The position numbers and the translations under genes are program-made. Positions 16,697 through 26,477 of a DNA stretch of 64,000 bases are shown here, one piece after another. How positions within the stretch are numbered: the first letter of the stretch is position 1; every line of letters begins with the position of its first letter. Source of the stretch: Lachnospiraceae bacterium (GTDB lineage: Bacteria > Bacillota > Clostridia > Lachnospirales > Lachnospiraceae); contig JAUNIX010000009.1 in the NCBI GenBank assembly GCA_030523275.1, forward strand, positions 28,344 to 92,343. Direction: 5' to 3'. The notes below the pieces were generated by a model, which worked only from the letters and a program-made list of their open reading frames with translations, did not search any database and was not told the origin of the DNA.

Positions 16697-17905
16697 TTAC
16701 GATGTTAATATTTTACACGACAAAATAAATCTATATTTAACCCATTGAATATCAATATAGGCAAAAGCTATCAAAAAGAAGTTTCGATAGAGATATAATA
16801 ACTGAGGTTGAACAATCGCAAAAACAGCAAAGGATAAAATTCCTATCAAAATACCTCGATTGTCTATTTTTAATGAATACCATACAATACCAATCAACAT
16901 TACAAAAGCTATAATCATAGCTATGATTCCCAAACTTATATACAGTCTCATAAAAGCACTATCTAACATACAATAAGGTTTTCCTGTTTTCATAGATTTT
17001 ATAGTACCAACAGAAACAATTTTTTGTCCTGTCCAAGTATGTAAATATTTTTGTAAATACCAATGTGCCAGATATAATCTATTAGATAGCACAGAATCTA
17101 ATTCCAAGAAGAAAGCACTATTGCTATCATAAAAATAGGAAATCATAAATGTAAATAAAAATAATATCGGATACACCAATAAACATAATACTTGAAAAAC
17201 TTTTTTCTTCACCAATTGATTACCAAATAACTTCATAATCATAGTCATTATCATGGATAAAATAATGATATAGGCAGCTGTACGACTATTCGGTACTATC
17301 CATATGAAAATAGCCATTACTCCAACTATAATATAATCTATCATATTTAATTTTTTGAATCGTACAGCTATCCAAAGTAATGCCTCGGACATTATGTGTG
17401 TTCCCAAAAAATTAGGATGTCTAAATCCTAAACATATACGCATTTCATCGGCTCTGTTAAATTGGAGCTCGTGCGTAATTCCTAATTGATAAAGCACAAA
17501 AGCAACTATAATCATTACACCATTTAAAATCAATGTATATTTTGCAACTTTATCCCATTTGGTCATCCTTGCAGACAATACAATAATCCATGACTGCAAA
17601 AAAGCATTCAAATTACTATTTTTATAAGACATATATAGTAAAGCAGTTATGGCAATATAAATTAGCTTTTGAATCAAATTATAGTCTGTAAATAACAGCA
17701 CATTAATTAAAGAAAGGATGACACATCCCCAACTTATATGGACGAAAAGTGTATATAATTCTGGGTAATCGTAATGTATAGTTGTCATATCCAACACATA
17801 TACAATAAGATATCCATAAAAACTAATATAAAATAAAATGTTTGATATCCTTCTAAAATTTGTATATTCCTTGCACGCTAACATTTTTTGATTATCAAGA
17901 GACAT
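16697..17905 (-). CDS. Multi-spanning membrane protein, Wzy/O-antigen polymerase-like
   Basis: 402 residues from ATG 17905 (AAGGAG 6 nt upstream; the longer TTG start is less likely). About ten hydrophobic helices, with a central loop containing R-x-x-x-G-x-x-H-P-N (RICLGFRHPNFLGTHI) and a large extracellular segment (NRLYLAHWYLQKYLHTWTGQ). The H-P-N motif before a membrane helix and the loop with R residues are typical of Wzy/WaaL-type polymerases and ligases. It is the last gene of the teichoic-acid-like locus, starting just after the stop of the upstream transferase. A polysaccharide polymerase among CDP-glycerol enzymes suggests the product is a repeating phosphopolymer; this is inference. 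Confidence 0.7.
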   Translation of the reverse strand: MSLDNQKMLACKEYTNFRRISNILFYISFYGYLIVYVLDMTTIHYDYPELYTLFVHISWGCVILSLINVLLFTDYNLIQKLIYIAITALLYMSYKNSNLNAFLQSWIIVLSARMTKWDKVAKYTLILNGVMIIVAFVLYQLGITHELQFNRADEMRICLGFRHPNFLGTHIMSEALLWIAVRFKKLNMIDYIIVGVMAIFIWIVPNSRTAAYIIILSMIMTMIMKLFGNQLVKKKVFQVLCLLVYPILFLFTFMISYFYDSNSAFFLELDSVLSNRLYLAHWYLQKYLHTWTGQKIVSVGTIKSMKTGKPYCMLDSAFMRLYISLGIIAMIIAFVMLIGIVWYSLKIDNRGILIGILSFAVFAIVQPQLLYLYRNFFLIAFAYIDIQWVKYRFILSCKILTS

Positions 17906-17906
17906 T

Positions 17907-19349
17907 TTATTCTCCTTCAATATAATTTAAAATTCTTTCTGTTGCGTGTCCATCGCAACTACGCATAAATTTGTATTTAAAATCTGCAATTTCTTTTTTA
18001 TCAAAACGTTCTTCAATATTTTTAATATAGTCTATCATCTCTTCATTTGTTTTACAAATTGGTCCAGGAGAAGTTTCATTAAAATCGTAATATAATCCAC
18101 GCTCATCAATATAATCTTCCAAGTCATAAACATAAAACATAATCGGACGTTCAAATAAAGCAAACTCGAAAATCAAAGAAGAATAGTCAGAAATACAAAT
18201 ATCGGATACAGTCATCAATTCATTAATATCCATTCCCCATCCACGAGTCATATCATATGCAAATTTATTTTTATATTCTTCTGGAATTGGTGGCAATTCT
18301 TTAACCGTTTGGTGCTGTTTAATAATTAAAATATACTCATCGCCCAGATTTTCAGCAAATTGTTTTATATCCAATTGATCAGGTGCTATTCTTTGCTGAC
18401 CAACGCCTCTATATGTCGGTGCATATAAAATAATCTTTTTGTTTAATGATGCAGGTACTTTTTCATGAATTTTTTTGTAACAATTTTGTACATATTCATC
18501 ATTAAAAAACTCGTCAGTCCTACTTACACCTATTGGTTGAATAATTCCCTCTTTTCTATCAATACCCATAAACTCTTCAAATACCCATGTGAGTTCCGGA
18601 CTTGCAGTTGTAACAATGTCATACTTATTGTATTCAGGAAATTCTCTATATGTTGCAGATGATTTAAAAGTTTTCATATCTGCAGTACTTAAACCAATTT
18701 TCTTTAAGATGCCACAGCCATGCCATAACTGTACAATCTTAGTTTCTGGACGAATATCCAAATATCCCATTAAATCATTTGATTCATGCACAAAACATGC
18801 TTTAGAAGTTGCAAGTGCTTTTATCCATTCCACTGCATTCAAATAATATTGAGTGCTTGGAACATTATCTCTATCTAATTCGTACAATATAGGCTTATAT
18901 TTTCCTTGTTTCTCAATCGTATGATACATATAACGACAGCTTTGATTTAACCCTTTTCTCGGTTGCATAAAAATCATCTTATCTTCTATAGGAAGAACCT
19001 TATATGCGTTGTATACACTTGGCAATACACTTTTAATGTACTTGCGTTTTAAATAGGTTCGATACCATCTTGTTTTTTCTTTCTCCTTTATAACCTCATA
19101 AATTGATTTCCGAATTACAGCAGAAGTATCCGGTTGTTCTGCCAACTTTAACAAATCACAAATTTCTTTTTCAAGTTGAACAAACATCGCCTGACGTTTC
19201 AATTCCTCAACTTGCTTTTCAAGAGCTTTTATTTTTGAATTTTGTTCTCCTTGTGTAATATCCGCTTTTTTATTGCGTGATTTATAAATCTTATATGTTT
19301 TTCTCGGTCCCTTTGTTATTAAATTTTTAGTCACTGCCTTTACATCCAT
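17907..19349 (-). CDS. CDP-glycerol glycerophosphotransferase family protein (TagB/TagF-like)
   Basis: 480 residues; AAGAGGT precedes the ATG. Residues about 35-60 form a short coiled coil (KIKALEKQVEELKRQ). The Glyphos_transf domain follows, with KIVQLWHGCGILKKIG, YAPTYRGVGQ, the KQH segment (KQHQT, lacking the usual HP), SDYSSLIFEF and a C-terminal DGHATERI. The family transfers glycerol- or ribitol-phosphate from CDP donors to membrane-linked acceptors at the cytoplasmic face. Three related genes in the locus differ at these motifs, so each may act at a distinct linkage. Confidence 0.85.
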   Translation of the reverse strand: MDVKAVTKNLITKGPRKTYKIYKSRNKKADITQGEQNSKIKALEKQVEELKRQAMFVQLEKEICDLLKLAEQPDTSAVIRKSIYEVIKEKEKTRWYRTYLKRKYIKSVLPSVYNAYKVLPIEDKMIFMQPRKGLNQSCRYMYHTIEKQGKYKPILYELDRDNVPSTQYYLNAVEWIKALATSKACFVHESNDLMGYLDIRPETKIVQLWHGCGILKKIGLSTADMKTFKSSATYREFPEYNKYDIVTTASPELTWVFEEFMGIDRKEGIIQPIGVSRTDEFFNDEYVQNCYKKIHEKVPASLNKKIILYAPTYRGVGQQRIAPDQLDIKQFAENLGDEYILIIKQHQTVKELPPIPEEYKNKFAYDMTRGWGMDINELMTVSDICISDYSSLIFEFALFERPIMFYVYDLEDYIDERGLYYDFNETSPGPICKTNEEMIDYIKNIEERFDKKEIADFKYKFMRSCDGHATERILNYIEGE

Positions 19350-19352
19350 ATT

Positions 19353-21032
19353 TTACCTCTTTTCATCATTCAATTTTTGTTTTAATAATATTGTATTTAT
19401 CGCTCTATCTGTCGCATGTCCATCATAATTAGCAAAATTATCTTTTACAAACTGATGGATTTTTTCAATTTGATAATCTTTTTTACGTAAAACATCCATC
19501 ATTTCCTCAAATGTATCACATACTGGTCCTGGCGCACTTTCTTTTACGCTTCGATGCACTCCTCTGGACAATTCATAAATCTCTCGATCCGGTGTAAAGA
19601 AAATGACTGGTCTACGTAAAAGAGAATATTCAAAATAGTTCGATGAATAATCTGTAATTAAAATATCGGTTACATAATATAAATCATTTATATTTGGATA
19701 TTCTGAAAAATCAATGATACGATCCATATATTCTTCTGGTATTTCAATCGGTTTCTTCGTAAATGGATGCATTTTTACCATAAAAATGTATTCATCCCCA
19801 CAAAAATCATAGATTTCATCTAAGTCGATCCAACTATAATCATAGTACGCTGATCCCTGTCCTTTCCCACGATACGTAGGAGCAAACATAATAATTTTTT
19901 TATTTTTTAAGTTGGGATTTTCTGTATAAAATTCTTTTTTAAATGTAGCTATCTTTTTCTTGTCTAAAAAGCCATCCAAACGAGGCATTCCCACTGGCAA
20001 AAATGCTTCTTCTTCAATTCCAAATACTTCAGAAAATACTTTCACTAATTTCTGTGAACCGGTTAATACATAATTATATTTCTTATGGCAATTTCCAACA
20101 GGGAATGGAGTTCCTTCTTTTCCAAAACGACAGTAGCCAACCGCTTTAAATCCTTCTCCCGCATGCCATACCTGAATTAATTTTGTGCGTTTATTTAACT
20201 CCAAAAATCCAAATACTGGTACATAATCATCCACAAAAATATAATCCTGTTGAGCTATTTTAAATACCAATTTCATCCAGCTTAAAGCTGACATATGGGT
20301 TCCAACTGCTTTTCTAAAATTATAACGTACTCTGAATTTTTTGTTTAATCCTCGCTCTTTAATCCGACGATCAATATACTTTAAATTTCCCCATAAATAA
20401 TCCTTGGTTTCACTCATGATCAAAATATTTTTTCCACGTTTTGGGAATAAAGGTTCCCAAAATTGATAAAATAAATTAATTAAAAAGATAACGATTGTCC
20501 TATGCATTCTTCGGAATTTTCCCTTAAATGTCAGAGCCTCTTGTACATAATGTCTTTTACTCCATCCCTGATTTCGAATCATAAAATAACTGTTGATCAT
20601 AAACCAAAGATGTTCCTCATCCTCTGTTCTTGTACTAAATGACATATTATACGCATATTTACCACCACCATAACGGAAAATACGAGAACAATCATCTAAT
20701 TTATATGCAACCGGATAACTTACATAAACCATAAATTCTGCATGTGGGGTAACCGCCATGATTCTCCATCTACCATTTTCTAAAAATGTTCTTTTATCTG
20801 CCGCAACAATATTAATTTCTAAATGATACGTACCATTTTCGTAACTCTCATATTTTAATGGCACCTTTTTCTTTACATCAATATCGATAATTTCTTTTTC
20901 TCTATTTCTATGAAATTTACCAATACTTTCTAAACGAAATCGAACTTTACCTGTATAAGCTGTCTTAATATCTAACTTTAAAAATATGCGTTCCCACTCT
21001 AATTTTGTTACTTCAAAAATAATCTCTTTCAT
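19353..21032 (-). CDS. CDP-glycerol glycerophosphotransferase family protein with N-terminal beta domain
   Basis: 559 residues; AAAGGAT precedes the ATG. The first about 130 residues form a beta-rich domain beginning KEIIFEVTKLEWERIFLKLD, followed by a short hydrophobic segment (TIVIFLINLFYQFWEPLFP) that may bind the membrane. The transferase core has LIQVWHAGEGFKAVGY, FAPTYRGKGQ, VKMHPF, TDYSSNYFEYSL and FANYDGHATDRA. Both His motifs of the TagF family (WHAG and HP) are intact. The N-terminal domain is shared with the neighbour at 22307, so the two genes look like a duplicated pair. Confidence 0.88.
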   Translation of the reverse strand: MKEIIFEVTKLEWERIFLKLDIKTAYTGKVRFRLESIGKFHRNREKEIIDIDVKKKVPLKYESYENGTYHLEINIVAADKRTFLENGRWRIMAVTPHAEFMVYVSYPVAYKLDDCSRIFRYGGGKYAYNMSFSTRTEDEEHLWFMINSYFMIRNQGWSKRHYVQEALTFKGKFRRMHRTIVIFLINLFYQFWEPLFPKRGKNILIMSETKDYLWGNLKYIDRRIKERGLNKKFRVRYNFRKAVGTHMSALSWMKLVFKIAQQDYIFVDDYVPVFGFLELNKRTKLIQVWHAGEGFKAVGYCRFGKEGTPFPVGNCHKKYNYVLTGSQKLVKVFSEVFGIEEEAFLPVGMPRLDGFLDKKKIATFKKEFYTENPNLKNKKIIMFAPTYRGKGQGSAYYDYSWIDLDEIYDFCGDEYIFMVKMHPFTKKPIEIPEEYMDRIIDFSEYPNINDLYYVTDILITDYSSNYFEYSLLRRPVIFFTPDREIYELSRGVHRSVKESAPGPVCDTFEEMMDVLRKKDYQIEKIHQFVKDNFANYDGHATDRAINTILLKQKLNDEKR

Positions 21033-21087
21033 TCATCATCATCCTTTATCATGTATAATTTAAAAACTACAATACTTTATTAGGAGT

Positions 21088-22278
21088 TCATTTAGATATC
21101 ATTTGTTTTATCATTCTAAACGGCCACATAATCGTCCATCCTAATTTAAAAGATTTCGATGAACGTACTTTTTTTAACTCCATATCTTTTAATTTAATTT
21201 CATTTTTCAAAATCTTATTTTTATTTTTTAAATCCTTGAGTTGTATACTTTTTAATCTTTTATCAGCAAGGTTATTCCTAGATTGCATATAGTTTGTATA
21301 TGCTAAATAAACTAACAGTTCTTCCGGGGTATCATTTATGAGGTGTCTTACAAAATCATTATGCCACTTAATATAATAGTAATTATCTTCCCGAATATAT
21401 ATATGCATTTTTTCTAATGCTTCTTTTTGTAAGAATTTTACTGCCTCATAAAATGCATCCCATGTTGTCAAATTACGTAAAGTATATAACATACTCTCTA
21501 ATGCTTTATTTGAAAAACTTCTCTCCGGGAAAACATCCAGTTTAATAAGATTGTCAGCAGTATCCATCCATGTATGAATAGGAGCTAATGGCGATTTTGA
21601 TAATGTTCCGATAAGACTTTGCTTTTGATTTGTTCGATAATTAACCAGAGCTTTATCAACAATTGTTATCTTATCAGCAAGACAAAGTGAATTCATAACA
21701 AAATACACATCATTTCCATTACGAACAGGCTGAAAATCCAATCTTTGCTTTTCTATAAATTTTCTACGAAACAATTTATTCCATGCAGCTGGATTTGTAA
21801 AACTTAAAATATAGTCCTCGTTCGAATTACGATTAAATACTTCTCCAGGAATCCGTTTTTTTACCAAATAGTCTGTCGAAGGCATATATTTCTTCTTATC
21901 ATCAAAATATCTATTTCCACCACACACACATATATCTGCATTTAAAGAGGATGCCTTCTTGTACATTAATTCTAATGCATTCAACTCAAAGAAATCATCA
22001 CAGTCCCAAAAAACAAGGTATTCCCCAATAGCATGGGATTTTCCAGTATTTCTTGCAACTCCCGCGTATAGATTCTTTTGTCGATAGATTTGTATCCTAG
22101 AATCTTTTTCCTGATATTCTTTTAATATTTCTAATGAGGAATCAGTAGACCCATCATCCACACATATAATCTCTATATCTTTTAATGTTTGTCCACACAC
22201 ACTGTCCAAACACTGCCTTAAATATAATTCTCCATTATAAACAGGTATAATAACCGAAACTTTAATAGACTCCCCCAT
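21088..22278 (-). CDS. Family 2 glycosyltransferase
   Basis: 396 residues; AAAGGAG precedes the ATG. GT-A fold: VSVIIPVYNGELYLRQCLDS, IICVDDGSTDSSLEIL, ARNTGKSHAIGEYLVFWDCD (DxD-type metal site) and a conserved N-x-x-W/Y segment (NPAAWNKLFRRKFI). The C-terminus has a coiled-coil tract (NKNKILKNEIKLKDMELKKV) and a basic SFKLGWTIMWPFRMIKQM tail probably lying on the membrane. It would add a sugar to the polymer made by the surrounding transferases. Confidence 0.88.
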   Translation of the reverse strand: MGESIKVSVIIPVYNGELYLRQCLDSVCGQTLKDIEIICVDDGSTDSSLEILKEYQEKDSRIQIYRQKNLYAGVARNTGKSHAIGEYLVFWDCDDFFELNALELMYKKASSLNADICVCGGNRYFDDKKKYMPSTDYLVKKRIPGEVFNRNSNEDYILSFTNPAAWNKLFRRKFIEKQRLDFQPVRNGNDVYFVMNSLCLADKITIVDKALVNYRTNQKQSLIGTLSKSPLAPIHTWMDTADNLIKLDVFPERSFSNKALESMLYTLRNLTTWDAFYEAVKFLQKEALEKMHIYIREDNYYYIKWHNDFVRHLINDTPEELLVYLAYTNYMQSRNNLADKRLKSIQLKDLKNKNKILKNEIKLKDMELKKVRSSKSFKLGWTIMWPFRMIKQMISK

Positions 22279-22306
22279 TTAATATTCTCCTTTGCAAATT
22301 AAAATA

Positions 22307-23914
22307 TTATTTTAGTAATATATTATCTTTTTTGTTACTCAAAATCACATGATCAATAATTTTGTCACAACTTTTTGTCTTTTCTTTTGAAAAATTGTCT
22401 TTGGCAAATTTTAAGGTTTTCTCTAGTTCAAAATCTTCATCACGAATACTCTGTATCACATCTTCAAATCTTATGCAAACTTTTCCAGGTGCAATATCAA
22501 GTGTTCTATGTACACCATGTTGGATTTGATATACATCCTTATCAAAAGCATAAAAAATAATTGGTTTCCTTTGTAAAGAATATTCATAAATATTAGACGA
22601 GAAATCCGTTATCAAAATATTGGTAATATAAAATAATTCATTGATATCCTGATATTCTGTGACATCTATGATTCGACTCGCGTATTCTGACGGAATCTCA
22701 ATTCTTTTCTTTATAAACGGATGCATTTTGACTGCAAACATATAATCTTTTTCCTCACATAATCGATAGATCGCCTGCAGATCAATTTTCTCGTATGGAT
22801 AATACGCTTCTGCCTGTCCTTTTCCACGATAGGTAGGAGCAAATAAAATTACCTTTCGACTTTTTAACTGTGGGTATTGTAAATAAATTTCTTTTTTTGA
22901 TTTATTTACTTTCTCTTTATTTAAATAGCCATCCAAGCGTGGTAAACCCACTGGAAGAAATCGATTTCTATCGAGACCAAACACTTCCTGATAGACAGGA
23001 ATCAAGGCTTCTCCACCTACGACAACATAATCATATTTTCTATGACAGGATACCGTCGGATGCGGGGACCCCTCTCGTCCAAACCTAGCATATCCAACTG
23101 ATTTAAATCCAACACCGGCATGCCATACCTGTGTCAATTTCGTTCGCTTATCTAAGTCAATAATACGAAAAATAGATGCATAATCATCTACAAAGACATA
23201 ATCTTGTTTTGCTAATATAAATACTAATTTCATCCAACATAACAATGTTTTTATTTCGCTTTGTTGTAATGATTTAAAAAAATAGTAGCTTGTCTGATAC
23301 GGTAACTTCCTATTCTTAATTCTTTGATCTAGAGCTTTTAAATTCCCGCTGATCGGCGTTCTTGTCTCGGACATAAATAGAATATGTTTTCCATCTTTTT
23401 TCGTAATCATAACTGCGAATTTATATAAAACTCTTAAAAAACTTTCTGCCCAATTGATAAAGAGCCTTTTGATTTTTCCTTTCATAGAACTTGCTTCCAC
23501 AGATGCTTTTCGCTTTTCAGGTTTGCGATTTTTCTGCATATAAAATGTTCGAATCACGCAGTAAAGATTTTCATCTTTCTCACAATCCATTAAATCAATC
23601 TTTACTATATAAGCGTACGCATTTTTATAATATAGAAATACTTTATCTAAATTTTCACATTGATATGCCTGTTTCACCGTGATGGCAATCGGTCTAAGTC
23701 CCCGCTTTGTACACTGCATCACTTGCCAATTTCCCTCTGGCAACATTCTTCCACCAGGTATATTCGTTATATTCAATTTTATTTTTTTCTCAGTAACCGG
23801 AACATAAAATTTATCTTTTGTATCCAAATTGATAAAGCAAACCTTTTTCGCTTTATCTGAATCAAAGAATATTTCTAAATAGATTCTGTCCCACTTTATA
23901 TTTGTAATCTTCAT
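22307..23914 (-). CDS. CDP-glycerol glycerophosphotransferase family protein with N-terminal beta domain
   Basis: 535 residues; AAAGGAA precedes the ATG. It has the same architecture as the gene at 19353: an N-terminal beta domain starting MKITNIKWDRIYLEIFFDSD, then a core with LTQVWHAGVGFKSVGYARFG, FAPTYRGKGQ, VKMHPFIKK and TDFSSNIYEYSLQRKP. The C-terminus lacks the DGHAT motif (here EKTKSCDKI), unlike its paralogue. Role as above: polymer chain extension or priming with a CDP-activated polyol phosphate. Confidence 0.87.
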   Translation of the reverse strand: MKITNIKWDRIYLEIFFDSDKAKKVCFINLDTKDKFYVPVTEKKIKLNITNIPGGRMLPEGNWQVMQCTKRGLRPIAITVKQAYQCENLDKVFLYYKNAYAYIVKIDLMDCEKDENLYCVIRTFYMQKNRKPEKRKASVEASSMKGKIKRLFINWAESFLRVLYKFAVMITKKDGKHILFMSETRTPISGNLKALDQRIKNRKLPYQTSYYFFKSLQQSEIKTLLCWMKLVFILAKQDYVFVDDYASIFRIIDLDKRTKLTQVWHAGVGFKSVGYARFGREGSPHPTVSCHRKYDYVVVGGEALIPVYQEVFGLDRNRFLPVGLPRLDGYLNKEKVNKSKKEIYLQYPQLKSRKVILFAPTYRGKGQAEAYYPYEKIDLQAIYRLCEEKDYMFAVKMHPFIKKRIEIPSEYASRIIDVTEYQDINELFYITNILITDFSSNIYEYSLQRKPIIFYAFDKDVYQIQHGVHRTLDIAPGKVCIRFEDVIQSIRDEDFELEKTLKFAKDNFSKEKTKSCDKIIDHVILSNKKDNILLK

Positions 23915-23928
23915 ATATGGTGATTCCT

Positions 23929-25056
23929 TTATTTGATAAATTGATAAATAAAATCAACAATATCAGCCGTAGCATGATCCGTCATAGTAATATATTTCTC
24001 AATAAACTGCTTTAAATATTCATAATCGTATTCTCCTGACTCAATCGCTTTTGTAATCGTCTTTGCATTCCTAGAAATGACCCCCGGAAGTTCATTCATG
24101 TAGTCGATTGCCAATCCTCTATTTTTTTCATAAATATCCATATCAAAATTATAAAAATACAGAGGTTTTCCCAATACACCGGCCTCATAAATGATGCAGG
24201 AATAATCACTAATAATATAATCCGCAATAAACAGCATATCAAAAGTTGAAACATCTTTAATCTGTACAATTTTTTTTCCTAAATTAATCTTAGAAAGCGG
24301 ATGAAGTTTTACAACAAAATGATACTTTTCATGATCAATGGCTGCATCTAAGCGTTTATATGCTTTCGCAAAACGCCTCTCATCTTTGCGAAAGGTAGGA
24401 CAATATAATATAATTGGTTTTTCTTTTAATTCAGGGTATTTTTTGAATATCTTTTTGCAGACTTTTTGACGATACTGTTCACTCTTCAACAAGTCTAGAC
24501 GTGGTAATGGCATAGTAAGTATTTTATTAATATCACAACGAAATCCATCTGCCAAATGTTGTTTATATGCTTCTGAACTGGCAAAAATATAGTCATAATT
24601 TTCATGCATTCTCATGGCATAAGCAATTTTACTACTGCTTCCCTCTCCAGTATCTAATGCTGTATATCCAAATTTTTTCATGGTTCCCATGGAATGCCAC
24701 ATCTGAATAATTTTAAGATTTTTCTTATGTTTCAGCATACTGATTACCATACAATAAGTATCTAAAACAACAACCTGCGATGTGGAAATATGATATAATT
24801 GGCTAAACATATGAAAACAATAACGAACTTTTTCAAATAGACTGGCTTTGATTCCACCATTTAAGGTATGACATAAAAGGATAACACGAACGTCAGGATC
24901 TCTTCTTTCAATCTCCGCTTTGATCATATAAAATTCATCTGATGGAATATCACTCTGTCTACTAATCATTGTAACTTTCTTTTTTGTTGGTAACAACTTT
25001 ATAAAGAAATATATGATATTCAAAAATACGATTCCTGTTTTTATAATTAGTGTCAT
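23929..25056 (-). CDS. CDP-glycerol glycerophosphotransferase family protein, short form (TagB-like)
   Basis: 375 residues; AAGGGA precedes the ATG. Begins with a hydrophobic membrane-associating segment (IIKTGIVFLNIIYFFIKLLP). Core motifs: KIIQMWHSMGTMKKFGYT, YCPTFRKDERRFAKAY, VKLHPLSK, SDYSCIIYEAGVLGKPLYFY and LPGVISR, ending with TDHATADIV. The short, single-domain form resembles TagB/TarB primases that add the first glycerol phosphate. Which acceptor is used cannot be told. Confidence 0.83.
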   Translation of the reverse strand: MTLIIKTGIVFLNIIYFFIKLLPTKKKVTMISRQSDIPSDEFYMIKAEIERRDPDVRVILLCHTLNGGIKASLFEKVRYCFHMFSQLYHISTSQVVVLDTYCMVISMLKHKKNLKIIQMWHSMGTMKKFGYTALDTGEGSSSKIAYAMRMHENYDYIFASSEAYKQHLADGFRCDINKILTMPLPRLDLLKSEQYRQKVCKKIFKKYPELKEKPIILYCPTFRKDERRFAKAYKRLDAAIDHEKYHFVVKLHPLSKINLGKKIVQIKDVSTFDMLFIADYIISDYSCIIYEAGVLGKPLYFYNFDMDIYEKNRGLAIDYMNELPGVISRNAKTITKAIESGEYDYEYLKQFIEKYITMTDHATADIVDFIYQFIK

Positions 25057-25197
25057 CTTTGTTTCCCTTATCTATTACTTTTTATACAAAATTACTTATT
25101 TATTTTATACGAAACTAATTTCTATTTCAAGATTTCAATCACAACAAAAAGACTACCGTATCAAGACAAGTGAGTCTCTTGGAATATCAATCTCATA

Positions 25198-25902
25198 TTA
25201 TTTTTTTCTTAAGGCAATAATTGTTTTAAAACGACTTAAATCTGCGGGAGTCGTAATCTTAAAATTTGTATCTTCCCCTGGAAACAGACCAATATCCATT
25301 CCGTAATAAAATCCAATTTCGCTTGATCCTCTAATCAACGCAAGCTTCTCCTTTGGCATATCACGATTTATTTCCAAATATCTTTTCAGATTATATCCCT
25401 CTGGATTCTGTCCCGCCCATAAAACTGAACGATCTAACAAATTATCAATTTTTTTACAATCATTGCTCTGATAAATCGTATCATTTACTGGAATTACTGG
25501 CATACATCCTTCGTGTTCATCTAACTGTTTTACACAATTTGAAATCAACTGACTTGACATAAGCGCTCTCACGCCGTCCATAATAATTACATTATCATCA
25601 TCACTTTTTGAATAGGAAGCACATACTTCCAAACCATTTAGAATCGATTCCTGTCTGGTCTCACCCGGATTTGCTACATCTATAAATTTTGTAATATGAT
25701 ACTCGTCCATCCAAGAAATAACACGTTCTCTCCACTCCTCCGCAACTACTATAATAATTTTATCTATTTCCGGAGTGCATTGTGTCGTCTCTACCGTATA
25801 TAATAAGATAGGTTTGTCATCCACTTCTAAATATTGTTTTGGAAAATCCTCTATATTCATCCGCGTTCCGATTCCGCCCGATAAAATAATTGCATAATTC
25901 AT
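25198..25902 (-). CDS. IspD/TarI-family cytidylyltransferase
   Basis: 234 residues; AAGGAG precedes the ATG. Nucleotide-binding start AIILSGGIGTRM and DFPKQYLEVDDKPILLYTVE, then DDDNVIIMDGVRALMS (the HDAxRP motif of IspD/TarI, with H and P replaced), and a C-terminal GEDTNFKITTPADL like the IKVTTP end of TarI. The likely reaction is activation of a polyol- or sugar-phosphate with CTP to give the CDP donor used by the four transferases downstream. Its context favours a TarI-like role over isoprenoid IspD. No dehydrogenase (TarJ) is adjacent. It is the first gene of the locus. Confidence 0.8.
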   Translation of the reverse strand: MNYAIILSGGIGTRMNIEDFPKQYLEVDDKPILLYTVETTQCTPEIDKIIIVVAEEWRERVISWMDEYHITKFIDVANPGETRQESILNGLEVCASYSKSDDDNVIIMDGVRALMSSQLISNCVKQLDEHEGCMPVIPVNDTIYQSNDCKKIDNLLDRSVLWAGQNPEGYNLKRYLEINRDMPKEKLALIRGSSEIGFYYGMDIGLFPGEDTNFKITTPADLSRFKTIIALRKK

Positions 25903-26242
25903 TCATGCTCCTTATACGATGGATCATCATGCCATCATATATTTTCCTTTCTTTTTTTCAAACGTCATTCAAAAATAATGAAGATAGCTATAAACAATCT
26001 TATCACATCCATAAAGAAACAACAATAGATTCAAAAATAATTAAGAATTTCATTCCCTACCATTTATCTCCATCATTATCAAACTCCGTATTCTGCTTTA
26101 TTTTCTTTTTTTCACCATGTTCTCTCATTATAGACCAAATTATGCTCTTTATCATTATCAAAATTGATTATGTCATATAATTAATAAAAAGGATATTCAT
26201 TTGTTAATTATATTCATTTTTTTGTAATATTTATACATCCAA
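25903..26242. other. Gap upstream of the polymer locus: no gene seen
   Basis: About 340 bp of AT-rich DNA containing the presumed promoter region of the polymer locus. Read on the minus strand there is a TATAAT at about 26130 without a convincing -35. No ORF with a ribosome site, riboswitch or repeat was recognised here. Confidence 0.5.
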
Positions 26243-26424
26243 AACAAAAGCGGACAAGTCCGCCTCGAACTCCCTATAATCCCTCAGTCCCTGAGGGACT
26301 TGCTCCGCTTTGTGCGCCAGATGCAGACTGCTGTAAGCAGGCATATTACCTTATGCATCTGGTCGCATCCTCGCAGAGTGTTTTTTATTTCATGGAAATT
26401 ATAACGTAATTTCCTATGAAATAA
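26243..26424. repeat. 182-bp hairpin-rich repeat, family B, copy 2
   Basis: Same length and layout as 13929-14110: outer stem AGCGGACAAGTC / GACTTGCTCCGCT enclosing CCCTCAGTCCCTGAGGG, then CAGATGCA / TGCATCTG, then the terminal ATTTCATGGAAATTA / TAATTTCC palindrome, here with a 3-nt deletion in one arm. It sits between the icd terminator and the polymer-locus promoter region. Confidence 0.8.
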
Positions 26425-26426
26425 GA

Positions 26427-26457
26427 AAAGGCAGAAACTTATTACAAAGTTTCTGCC
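26427..26457 (-). terminator. Terminator of the isocitrate dehydrogenase gene
   Basis: GGCAGAAACTT (26430-26440) pairs perfectly with 26447-26457 around a 6-nt loop. On the minus strand it is followed by TTTTC. It lies 20 bp beyond the icd stop and abuts repeat B copy 2. Confidence 0.85.
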
Positions 26458-26477
26458 TAACCAAAAATGTCTTTATC

